Virus record (IMG/VR): IMGVR_UViG_3300022225_000838
Span: 1-28,294 of that record
Origin: a virus
Reading direction: 5' to 3' (one strand)
DNA length: 28,294 nt
The notes beneath the pieces are model-generated. The model made no database searches. It was not told the DNA's origin and saw nothing but the letters and a program-made list of their open reading frames with translations. Positions 18,601-23,640 of this stretch are shown piece by piece (the stretch's first letter is position 1; the number at the start of each line of letters is the position of its first letter). The position numbers and the translations under genes were made by a program.

Positions 18601-20474
18601 ATATAGCAAAGAGGGCTAATGAAATACTAGACAGGAAAGGCAGAACTCGCACTCAAGTATTAGCTGAAAATAAGGAAGCACAAAGAATTTTAGATGAGGG
18701 TCGCCCAAAAATGTTAGAACAAGCCAAAATAGCAAAAGAAGAAGCAACCAGAATAATGCGTGAACAAGGATTTGATGCTATAGAAATAAAAAGAGATATT
18801 GGCGGGTTTGGCGAAACTGATAATTTAATTGTTCTTGACCCAAAACTTCTCAAAACCAAATCCCAACTAACCGACATCTTTAATCAAGTAAAAGAAACAA
18901 GAATTGAAACAAAAACCCAACTTGCAAAACAGATGACCAAAGAAGAGTTGGATGCTTCCAATTTCATCATTGGAGAATATGCTCGTATGAGGGACTACCT
19001 TGTACAGTTTCAGGTCCTCAAAAAATATCGTAGCGATTACATCACCCACATTCGCAGAGGGTTTCTTGAAGAGTGGCGAGCCGGTGGTCCGGCAAAGGGA
19101 CTTCTCAATGGTTTCAAAAGCGTGTTCAAACAATATCAACTTGATGAGGCCGTTTTCAATATTCTTGACTCTGATACAGGACAGATACTTCCTCTTGAAA
19201 AGTTCTTCCAGTTTTCAATGAGACGTACTGGCCAAATTGCACCAACTCAAAACGTGGCCCGTGCATTTTTGACTTACGCAAAGACATTTGAAAAGAAGGC
19301 AGCATTGGACTCTGTGGTGCCTAAATTGGATATCTACGCACACTCTCTTACTCCTGCACGTACAACACCTCGTGGTCTTGAGTTTGACCGTTCTCTCAAG
19401 CGTTTTGTGAACGAGTGGGTAAACACTAAAAAAGGACGTGTTTCCCGAGGTCTCTTTTCAAAGCAAGGAGACGAACTTGATATTGGTCTCCGGTTCGTGA
19501 AGATGTTTACTTTATTACATGACCTTGGATTGAACATTCCAGTATCTATTGCTGCACAGTTTGGTGAACAGGCAACCACCTTCACCATGCTCGGTACAAA
19601 AAGATATGCTCGGGGAATTGCACGGTTGAACTCTAAAAGAGGAAAGAAAATTGTGAGAGAAAATGAGGCATTTCTTGGCCGAACACCGTGGGATGCGTTC
19701 CATGATGCAAGCAACAACATTGCGGACCGTCTCTCAATTGGTTTGATGGGGCTCTTCAAAGATGCCACAGTACGGGCCAATAAAATCTTTATGCTCGGTT
19801 CAATGAGTGATGCAGAATGGAAAGCAGCACAAATTTCATCTGAACGACTCTCCGGGCTCCGAACAGAGATGGGAAGATACCGTGTTGTTGAGGATGCTTC
19901 GTCAATTGTTGGTGCTACCACAGAAGGACAGATACTCACACAATATAAAAAATGGGCTATTCCAATTGCTCGTACCACATTTGTCAATGCGGGCCGGCTT
20001 GCGAAGATGCTTGCAAAGAGGGACCCGAATGTATTAAAGTCAAGAGAGTTTCAGGAATTATTCCGGTCAACAGTGGTAATAAGTTCTTTGGTTCTTGTGG
20101 CAAGTGCAGTTATCGGAGAAGATGAGGATGACAAGTCTTTCACAGCACAACTCATTTCAAAAGCACGCAGAGATGCTCTCTCTACAATCGGGGCATTGGA
20201 CCCCACAGCGTTTGCAAATGCTCCTCGTGTAATTACATTTCTTGAGGACCTTGCAACGGCAATGAAGCAGATTGCATTTCTTGAAGAATACAAAACCAAA
20301 GAAGGCCTCGTGGGTGTTCAGAAGTTAAAGAGAACTATCACCCCCGTTGCAGTTAAACAATTTATTCCTTCCGAGGAAAAGAAAAAGGTCGGACAAAAGG
20401 GAACTGGTATAAGCGTTCCCTCATTACCAAGTTTACCAAGTTTGCCGAAATTGCCTGCACTACCAAAACTATGA
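15612..20474 (+). CDS. Giant internal/ejection protein with ParB-like and ART-like modules
   Basis: 1620 aa, the largest protein here, and the natural candidate for a virion-internal protein injected with DNA. It has an N-terminal helical region with a hydrophobic stretch (LPVGLFFMGLDLFVGGG). A module at about 277-405 resembles ParB-like domains (VVRMTPDEYLARIP, EGRNRA at 372-377, then LGIKEIPVVIV). A long basic coiled region spans about 430-870. An ADP-ribosyltransferase-like module at about 880-1093 has VFHQTSPEVAAKIEKEGF (H904), GFDAIEI and LIVLDPKLLKTK. The helical C-terminal region ends with a membrane-like segment (STVVISSLVLVASAVIG) and LPx repeats. Both modules are A/T-rich, use AGA for Arg and end in the same motif (SQLTD-x-FNQ). 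It resembles phage polyvalent proteins. The domain names are inferences. Confidence 0.75.
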   Translation: MAYVPVAQRNNESISPPTTINDTGTEGGFQYTPVAVRREQAPLIERQTRLKKIRRLAFEAQAAQANVEASKGVFLTFAEELGVVTPMEIKQPKVTFGQFVAGFGEVAKDIAQTLAKEAGSIGQTILTGDPESEIVAETTFQKNLAKTIYGTDKPFSLKSTAKEIGGEFLVTAGAKEGAAEDFALPVGLFFMGLDLFVGGGTKAGQARIKSAATDLSKFSGDVSRTQARLSEVITGTDAELRQLAQTIDGMRDPNKIEKLITDIGKKKPGDVQAMQATRKGVPISKELEPLAVEARKVFNEKTGIFNLDELIGKNIKGKTADVVRMTPDEYLARIPEVEPTGSSLAFMRKQLSEGKKLSAPSLDFSGKTLSQEGRNRAILAKELGIKEIPVVIVRDSKSQLTDFFNQAKITDFAAPARRLRVRRITEEESLEGIAREQLSLEAERKALDDITNTLDSVADDLITTEELDLLRLELGFTQQALEANPARQLTRYTNKRTGELPEVTGRGPSEFARRGDDIVTELGFRDSEEARAAFGKYLIEKRSFNELKGSVRQSTDIFQRQKRVASELVEGRERMTRALQREIKQAVSEAIGEARKIARVETRAKVKGFKEGRLAGFQEARMRIRTAKKAERQRFMAFQKRIKERSRKVKAAQEFFNLTDVEMAKITRRRDVRLMDKKQFDNFMQEVAGKAQAFAERSKAVAQLKGTIFDKELRKTENIRKAMKFPTVENMSISQLTEFDNLLSQYKRGDEFLGLRKLETVDRTDLKGIKTLREARERLAKEAGVSVKELESIKVVSTDRLRFDTSLAEKNPFYRNMVEGYSKSMLEGEARFFEIRRTANTLIKEARKSRKRGLVERAVPTDEQIFKYIEAPSEGPVITSGLAGKARKFDTADEFVESQRKVFHQTSPEVAAKIEKEGFRVDIQGSGASDTLPLGVNTKATTKELLIKGRGSQVEAFLPADAKVKSFATRNEAERFFRNESDVFRKADDNVNIIDRDIAKRANEILDRKGRTRTQVLAENKEAQRILDEGRPKMLEQAKIAKEEATRIMREQGFDAIEIKRDIGGFGETDNLIVLDPKLLKTKSQLTDIFNQVKETRIETKTQLAKQMTKEELDASNFIIGEYARMRDYLVQFQVLKKYRSDYITHIRRGFLEEWRAGGPAKGLLNGFKSVFKQYQLDEAVFNILDSDTGQILPLEKFFQFSMRRTGQIAPTQNVARAFLTYAKTFEKKAALDSVVPKLDIYAHSLTPARTTPRGLEFDRSLKRFVNEWVNTKKGRVSRGLFSKQGDELDIGLRFVKMFTLLHDLGLNIPVSIAAQFGEQATTFTMLGTKRYARGIARLNSKRGKKIVRENEAFLGRTPWDAFHDASNNIADRLSIGLMGLFKDATVRANKIFMLGSMSDAEWKAAQISSERLSGLRTEMGRYRVVEDASSIVGATTEGQILTQYKKWAIPIARTTFVNAGRLAKMLAKRDPNVLKSREFQELFRSTVVISSLVLVASAVIGEDEDDKSFTAQLISKARRDALSTIGALDPTAFANAPRVITFLEDLATAMKQIAFLEEYKTKEGLVGVQKLKRTITPVAVKQFIPSEEKKKVGQKGTGISVPSLPSLPSLPKLPALPKL
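16798..16834 (+). repeat. Module-end direct repeat, copy 1
   Basis: A 37-bp stretch that differs at 3 positions from the copy at 18856-18892. It encodes KSQLTDFFNQAK at the end of the ParB-like module. Both copies are in the same reading frame and 2058 bp apart (686 codons). Confidence 0.85.
18856..18892 (+). repeat. Module-end direct repeat, copy 2
   Basis: The second copy (34/37 identical) encodes KSQLTDIFNQVK at the end of the ADP-ribosyltransferase-like module. Recombination between the copies would delete the intervening part of the giant protein in frame. Confidence 0.85.
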
Positions 20475-20557
20475 TTTTAGAGTACGTTTTCGTTATTTTA
20501 TTTTTCGGTGCGGTCATCATGGGCTTTTCGTGGCTTGTAGACCGTTATGGAAATTAA
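20471..20557 (+). CDS. 28-aa single-span membrane peptide
   Basis: The ATG overlaps the stop of the giant gene (ATGA), and the peptide is essentially one hydrophobic helix (VFVILFFGAVIMGFSWLV) ending DRYGN. Its last codons overlap the start of the next gene. Position at the head of the lysis cassette suggests a holin, pinholin or antiholin accessory role; unproven. Confidence 0.55.
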   Translation: MILEYVFVILFFGAVIMGFSWLVDRYGN

Positions 20558-20750
20558 GAACGGAGAATACAAAGTGAGTGTTGAGGGTCGCCTCTCTACT
20601 GTTGAGGCAGAGATTAGAGAACTCCGGGGTGAACTCAAACACATCAGAGACAACCACTTAAAACATCTTGGAATGAAGATGAATTGGCTCCTTGGGCTTT
20701 TCATCACGCTCCTCTTTACTATAATTGGGGCGTTAATTGCATTTATATAA
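20547..20750 (+). CDS. Holin-like membrane protein (coiled coil plus one TM)
   Basis: 67 aa. Residues 1-45 form a charged helix (VEGRLSTVEAEIRELRGELK), followed by one membrane span (NWLLGLFITLLFTIIGALIA). This layout resembles XhlA-type hemolysin or holin accessory proteins. It overlaps the preceding 28-aa peptide by 11 nt and comes just before the peptidase gene, so a lysis role is likely. A spanin-like role is less likely because there is no lipobox or long periplasmic part. Confidence 0.65.
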   Translation: MEIKNGEYKVSVEGRLSTVEAEIRELRGELKHIRDNHLKHLGMKMNWLLGLFITLLFTIIGALIAFI

Positions 20751-20751
20751 T

Positions 20752-21261
20752 ATGTTCAAAGCACTTTTCAATGCCATTCTCGCAATGCAACAAAAAAATG
20801 CGGGAAAACATTTTATCTCAAAACATCTTTCTCGGGTGGCTCTTTATGAATTGCGAGGAAGGGAGGCACTGTTGCCGGACCTTAAGACGAAGTTTGAGCA
20901 ACTTGAGGAACAGATGAAAAATTACACAATCAATGATTCATACGAAATTGAACTCGTTGAGAGTTTTCGTACTGCAAAAACACAGGATGGTTACTATGCA
21001 AAAGGTAGAACCAAAGACGGCAACATCATCACGAACGCAGAAGGATTGGAGAGTTACCATCAATACGCACTTGCATTTGATATCAAGTTTAAGCACTATG
21101 GTTGGTCCCCGCCTGCGGGCTATTGGGATGTTCTCGGTGAGAAAGGAGAATCTCTCGGTCTTGAGTGGGGAGGTCGTTGGCAATCACGAGATGTCGGGCA
21201 CTTTCAATATAGGCCCGGTGGTGCTACTTGGGAAAAGTTAAAACCACATTTTGAATTATGA
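20752..21261 (+). CDS. Endolysin, M15-family (VanY-like) peptidase
   Basis: 169 aa from the ATG at 20752, two bases after the previous stop. M15 metallopeptidases cut peptidoglycan stem peptides (L-Ala-D-Glu or D-Ala-D-Ala bonds). The zinc-site pattern is present: SYHQYALAFDIKF supplies H103 and D110 with the family spacing, and GLEWGGRWQSRDVGHFQ supplies H150 and the acidic residue before it. The N-terminal ~65 residues form a charged helical region that may bind the wall or a partner. No signal peptide, so export would need the neighbouring holin-like proteins. Family membership is confident; bond specificity is not known. Confidence 0.88.
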   Translation: MFKALFNAILAMQQKNAGKHFISKHLSRVALYELRGREALLPDLKTKFEQLEEQMKNYTINDSYEIELVESFRTAKTQDGYYAKGRTKDGNIITNAEGLESYHQYALAFDIKFKHYGWSPPAGYWDVLGEKGESLGLEWGGRWQSRDVGHFQYRPGGATWEKLKPHFEL

Positions 21262-21455
21262 CTAAGAAAAAAAAACGAAACATTTTTGAGATGATTGATG
21301 GCTACAAAACATTTATTGCCGGATGGGCCGGTGTTGTTGTTGTTGCCCTCGCTCTCTTCGGATTCATTGACGGGAATACCGCAAACACACTCCTTGTGCT
21401 TCTGGGATTCGGAGGCATGATTGCCTTGAGGCATGGAGTTAAAAAATTAGAGTAA
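21258..21455 (+). CDS. Holin-like protein, two membrane spans
   Basis: 65 aa starting inside the end of the peptidase gene (ATGA-type overlap). A strongly basic N-terminus (MTKKKKRN) is followed by two hydrophobic segments (FIAGWAGVVVVALALFGFI and TLLVLLGFGGMIAL) separated by a short DGN turn, and a basic C-terminus. This is the classic small class II holin layout, and linkage to the endolysin supports it. Confidence 0.72.
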   Translation: MTKKKKRNIFEMIDGYKTFIAGWAGVVVVALALFGFIDGNTANTLLVLLGFGGMIALRHGVKKLE

Positions 21456-21486
21456 TCGTATTCGTACTACAATATACATTTTTCTG

Positions 21487-21864
21487 TTGTCAATCCCCTT
21501 CTTCTTCCTACTTCCTACGACAACAGAGATATATACCGCCCCAGTGAAGCCACAATCAACGCAGGAGGCGTTTGATGCGGAACAGGTCATCTTGGCCTAT
21601 TCAGAGCAATATCGGGTCAATTTTGACGAATTATGGGCCGTTATGATGTGCGAGTCTGGGGCCTCTACAACCGCTCGTGGAAGAGCCGGTGAAGTTGGTA
21701 TATTTCAATATATGCCCGCAACTTTCAAACAGTTTTCTCAAGAGTTTGGCCAAGCACTTGATATAGAAAACCCACGCCATCAAGTAGAATTGACAGCGTG
21801 GGCTTTTTCATTGGACTATAAATATCACTGGACTTGTTGGCGGAATATGTATCAAGTATACTAG
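21487..21864 (+). CDS. Lytic transglycosylase (SLT-like) with signal peptide
   Basis: 125 aa from a TTG at 21487. It carries the lysozyme-like SLT pattern: the catalytic Glu in MMCESG (E56), then AGEVGIFQYMPATF (the G-x-x-Q-x-x-P loop), and a helical end. It cuts the glycan strands of the wall. The N-terminus is hydrophobic (IPFFFLL). Reading upstream in the same frame to an ATT at 21460 adds RTTIYIFLL and makes a normal secretion signal with a positive n-region, so the true start is probably non-ATG and upstream. It sits in the lysis cassette before the operon terminator. With the M15 peptidase it gives two complementary wall cuts. Confidence 0.78.
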   Translation: MSIPFFFLLPTTTEIYTAPVKPQSTQEAFDAEQVILAYSEQYRVNFDELWAVMMCESGASTTARGRAGEVGIFQYMPATFKQFSQEFGQALDIENPRHQVELTAWAFSLDYKYHWTCWRNMYQVY

Positions 21865-21871
21865 AGGTGCA

Positions 21872-21895
21872 AAGTTAGATTGCAAAATCCAACTT
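21872..21895 (+). other. 3'-end hairpin with GCAA tetraloop
   Basis: AAGTT-a-GATT (GCAA) AATC-c-AACTT forms nine base pairs with one mismatch and a GNRA loop. It lies 8 nt past the last lysis gene and 12 nt before the terminator, so it would be part of the mRNA 3' end, where it could protect against exonucleases. Confidence 0.6.
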
Positions 21896-21907
21896 GGCAG
21901 TTTTAGC

Positions 21908-21949
21908 AAAAAGACCTCGGAGGGACGGAATCCCTTTAGAGGCCTTTTT
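21908..21949 (+). terminator. Bidirectional intrinsic terminator of the lysis operon
   Basis: An outer stem of A-run, GACCTC against GAGGCC, T-run (about 21910-21918 with 21939-21947, one A-C mismatch) encloses GGGA/TCCC. Runs of A on the left and T on the right make it work in both directions. The rightward late operon and the leftward gene at 21978-22088 converge on it. Confidence 0.85.
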
Positions 21950-21977
21950 GTTTGTTTAGAAGGGTGGTACAATTAGA

Positions 21978-22088
21978 TTACTCACTCGCACCGCCTCCTT
22001 CATCTTCACCTGCTTCCGGAGTTGTTTCTTCTCCGTCTTTTTTTTCTGCTCCTTCTTCCGGAGCAGCAGTTGTGTCATCAAAAGACAT
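21978..22088 (-). CDS. Small acidic Gly/Glu-rich protein
   Basis: 36 aa on the minus strand, the only leftward gene. It starts MSFDDTTAAPEEGAEKK and ends GEDEGGGASE: strongly acidic and probably disordered. I recall many short MSFDD- or MSFDE-type acidic Gly-rich peptides in Patescibacteria genomes, which is part of the host guess. An extended -10 promoter lies about 70 bp upstream, a 7-bp hairpin (22098-22116) sits just before the start, and a bidirectional terminator follows. So the transcription unit looks complete despite its size. Function unknown. Confidence 0.6.
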   Translation of the reverse strand: MSFDDTTAAPEEGAEKKDGEETTPEAGEDEGGGASE

Positions 22089-22154
22089 AAGCATTAAATG
22101 CACATTTTTTGTGCATTGAAATTAAAACATTGTAAAAAAGTCCGACCTTCTTAC

Positions 22155-22162
22155 ATTATACC
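22155..22162 (-). promoter_or_regulatory. Leftward extended -10 promoter
   Basis: On the minus strand the sequence is TGGTATAATGTAAG: a perfect TATAAT with TGn in front. No good -35 is seen, as expected for an extended -10. It points at the small acidic gene and resembles the promoters at 25751 and 26723. Confidence 0.6.
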
Positions 22163-22173
22163 ATCTTCAAATG

Positions 22174-22196
22174 TTATCCACAGGACACTTGTGGAT
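22174..22196. promoter_or_regulatory. Inverted DnaA-box pair
   Basis: TTATCCACA (22174-22182) is an exact consensus DnaA box. After 7 nt comes TGTGGAT (22190-22196) as its mirror, the second box being TGTGGATTT. They form a 7-bp inverted repeat (ATCCACA ... TGTGGAT), next to A/T-rich sequence and between divergent promoters. It could be a replication-start element or a DnaA-controlled operator. Confidence 0.6.
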
Positions 22197-22219
22197 TTTT
22201 TTATTTGACATTCTATAAT
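22190..22219 (+). promoter_or_regulatory. Rightward promoter candidate (weak -35, TATAAT)
   Basis: TATAAT at 22214-22219 has only a poor -35 (TGTGGA, 18-bp spacing) that overlaps the second DnaA-box arm. A TTGACA at 22205-22210 is too close to this -10. It would start transcription near 22226, just upstream of the strong hairpin and the structured RNA region. Confidence 0.4.
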
Positions 22220-22260
22220 TAAGACATGATGATGGCAGTATACAATTTCATATTGCGTAT

Positions 22261-22314
22261 AAAAAAACCCTCGCAACCTTTGCGACTGCCGTTGTCAGTT
22301 GTGGGGGTTTTTTT
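22261..22314 (+). terminator. Strong hairpin, bidirectional terminator or attenuator
   Basis: A 17-bp stem runs from AAAAAAACCC at 22261 to GGGTTTTTTT at 22314, with inner pairs TCGCAAC to GTTGTGG (two G-T pairs). The same inner sequence can instead fold as TCGCA(ACCTT)TGCGA at 22271-22285 plus CTG(CCGTTGT)CAG, making a three-way junction on a 10-bp A/T-G/C base. It can therefore stop transcription in either direction, or act as a switchable attenuator for the RNA downstream. Confidence 0.7.
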
Positions 22315-22327
22315 GTTTGTAATTTTT

Positions 22328-22660
22328 TGACGGGGGGAGTTAGATAACGGTCCGGCATCGGGGTGCTTAATTCTCATCCCGCCGGTGCAAAGTAAATCCA
22401 TCGCCGTTATCTCTCCTCGTCAGAGAATTACTCTGAACCACTGGGAGTAAGGGTTGGCGAATCCACAAGCCCCTCCCGGATGCCAATTAAATTGTGGAAG
22501 GGTGGATACCTCATTGTACTGGGCAATACACCCCTCGCTCACATCGTTAAATGCAAAGTCGCTCTTGCGTTGTGAGGAGAAGGTCTTGGGGGCAACAGAT
22601 ACCAAGATACCGTTGAGCGTTGCAGCGAGCCGAGAGAAAACGGAGCAACTCGTTGTGCAT
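22328..22660 (+). ncRNA. Large structured RNA candidate (~330 nt)
   Basis: No plausible gene fills this stretch, but helices cover nearly all of it: 22328-22350 with 22404-22422 (about 19 bp with two 2-nt bulges); 22352-22364 with 22376-22385; 22453-22464 with 22478-22487, competing with 22441-22447/22473-22479; 22500-22504 with 22529-22533 enclosing an ATTG/CAAT hairpin; 22534-22543 with 22571-22579; 22582-22589 with 22602-22611; and 22619-22623 with 22645-22649. ATCCAC (22461-22466) can also pair with GTGGAT (22502-22507) as a pseudoknot. The G-T pairs favour the plus strand. It is GC-richer than nearby intergenic DNA. It does not match what I remember of tmRNA, RNase P or SRP RNA. Confidence 0.65.
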
Positions 22661-22724
22661 AACACACGTATTATAAACGGCTAGGGTGTTTCCTATTGCC
22701 TGAACAATAATTTATCTTATATAT

Positions 22725-23033
22725 ATGAAAAACTTAAACGGTGAACAGTTACAACTTGGTGGATACATGGACGTTATAAAAAAAAGAGGAGAGGAAAGAG
22801 AAAACAAAGCAAACAACGAGAGAGCAGATATAGTCCACAAGTTTGAAAAAATAATCAACGAGTCCAGAGAAAAATCTGACCGAAAGCCGTACACATCAAA
22901 ATGGATAGCGATAAAAATGTCGCACCTTGATTTGTGGACACTCAAGTCCTTTCTTCAAGATTGCGAGCGAGCCAATAGTTTTTCTGCATATTGGCACTGG
23001 GCACTTAATCCACAGAACTGCAAAAATACTTGA
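22725..23033 (+). CDS. Hypothetical protein, 102 aa
   Basis: The N-terminal half is a charged helix (MKNLNGEQLQLGGYMDVIKK, then NKANNERADIVHKFEKIINE). The C-terminal half is compact and Trp-rich (TSKWIAIKMSHLDLWTLKSF, ANSFSAYWHWALNP). I recall small proteins with a 'K-x-SHL ... W-x-L-x-P' ending in Patescibacteria genomes and plasmids, but know no function. The ATG follows TTATATAT without a Shine-Dalgarno. It is the first gene after the structured RNA, so the two may be co-transcribed. The next promoter overlaps its stop codon. Confidence 0.7.
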   Translation: MKNLNGEQLQLGGYMDVIKKRGEERENKANNERADIVHKFEKIINESREKSDRKPYTSKWIAIKMSHLDLWTLKSFLQDCERANSFSAYWHWALNPQNCKNT

Positions 23034-23057
23034 CTCTTATTTTCAGTAGTATATAAT
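23030..23057 (+). promoter_or_regulatory. Promoter TTGACT - 16 bp - TATAAT
   Basis: TTGACT (23030-23035) overlaps the stop codon of the upstream gene, and TATAAT lies at 23052-23057. Only seven bases separate the -10 from the next ATG, so the transcript would start at or right beside that ATG (a leaderless mRNA). Confidence 0.75.
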
Positions 23058-23064
23058 AGAAGTA

Positions 23065-23229
23065 ATGCCTATTAAAAAAATCCGAGACGACTTGGGCCGG
23101 ATACTACACCTAAGAAAATGTGAACGCTGTAAACTTACCTTTGAAGAGATAGGAAGGATTTTTGGTGTTACAAAGCAACGCATAAAGCAGATAGTACAAG
23201 GCGAAGAGTTATCCACAGATGATACTTGA
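23065..23229 (+). CDS. Small HTH regulator (sigma region-4-like)
   Basis: 54 aa. LTFEEIGRIFGVTKQRIKQI is a clear helix-turn-helix of the sigma-70 region 4 type, which in full sigma factors reads the -35 box. It is preceded by a CERC pair (residues 19-22). The protein is too small to be a sigma factor, so it is probably a DNA-binding regulator or an RNA-polymerase-directed phage factor. The promoter is so close that the mRNA is probably leaderless. The last codons contain an exact DnaA-box sequence (TTATCCACA, 23209-23217), and the next promoter's -35 overlaps its stop. Confidence 0.75.
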   Translation: MPIKKIRDDLGRILHLRKCERCKLTFEEIGRIFGVTKQRIKQIVQGEELSTDDT

Positions 23230-23254
23230 CTTATATTTGACTTACAATTAAAAT
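23226..23254 (+). promoter_or_regulatory. Promoter TTGACT - 17 bp - TAAAAT
   Basis: TTGACT (23226-23231) overlaps the stop of the HTH gene. After 17 bp comes TAAAAT (23249-23254), one mismatch from consensus. It repeats the layout of the 23030 promoter. Transcription would start near 23262, giving the next gene a leader of about 160 nt. Confidence 0.65.
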
Positions 23255-23261
23255 TAAAATA

Positions 23262-23423
23262 CTGGAGTACTCGTGGCGAGCGATACTCTGGGCACCGGCC
23301 TTCGGGGGCAACGATAAGATTCTCAACACATAAACATTTTAGATTCACAGAGTCTTTAATGTAAGTCCTCCGGCTCAAGGCCAGTGCAGGTCGTACTTTT
23401 ACAAGTTTAATATCGTTAATTCT
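23262..23423 (+). promoter_or_regulatory. Long structured leader RNA
   Basis: About 160 nt without a gene lie between a promoter and the zinc-ribbon gene. Visible stems are 23265-23273 with 23277-23288 (GAGTA plus CTCG, 9 bp, a CGA bulge), a C(TTCG)G tetraloop near 23300, ACATT ... AATGT (23334-23338 with 23358-23362) and ACTT(TTAC)AAGT (23395-23406). This could be a riboswitch-like or protein-binding leader, or a separate small RNA. I do not recognise a known class. Confidence 0.5.
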
Positions 23424-23624
23424 ATGGCAGTAAAACATTGTAGTAAGTGTAACTATTACTCTTCATTGAACGATTCAAACTTCTGTTCAATGTGTGGTGG
23501 CCAGATGGGAGAAGGAAAACGTGATTGTGAAAAATGTGGCAAAAAGATTTTCCTTTCAGACCCATTCTGTCAACACTGTGGAGTTGCACAAAAAAAAGCA
23601 CATGTTCCCCATTTTAGAAAGTAA
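23424..23624 (+). CDS. Double zinc-ribbon protein
   Basis: 66 aa with four CxxC pairs: CSKC, CSMC, CEKC and CQHC, forming two consecutive zinc ribbons, with a basic tail (KKAHVPHFRK). Such proteins often bind nucleic acids or act as adaptors. The start ATG at 23424 ends a long structured leader, and a switch-like RNA element follows the stop. The regulated setting suggests a regulatory role; no function is proven. Confidence 0.8.
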   Translation: MAVKHCSKCNYYSSLNDSNFCSMCGGQMGEGKRDCEKCGKKIFLSDPFCQHCGVAQKKAHVPHFRK

Positions 23625-23640
23625 TTGGTCGTGTATTTAA

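Noticed and set aside
21440-21490. Programmed frameshift joining the holin-like gene to the transglycosylase.
   Set aside because: A +1 shift right at the stop codon would be needed, and no slippery site of a known type is present; a non-ATG start is simpler.
22205-22246. TTGACA with TATACAAT as a promoter.
   Set aside because: The spacing is about 30 bp, far too long, and the nearer TATAAT is too close.
22454-22520. Similarity of the CACAAGCCCC region to IS605/IscB-type element ends.
   Set aside because: No transposase, IscB or TnpB gene is present in the window, and the resemblance is short.
22420-22684. Open frames of 76-81 codons on both strands inside the structured RNA region.
   Set aside because: Neither has a sensible start context or domain, and the sequence is dominated by base-paired helices.
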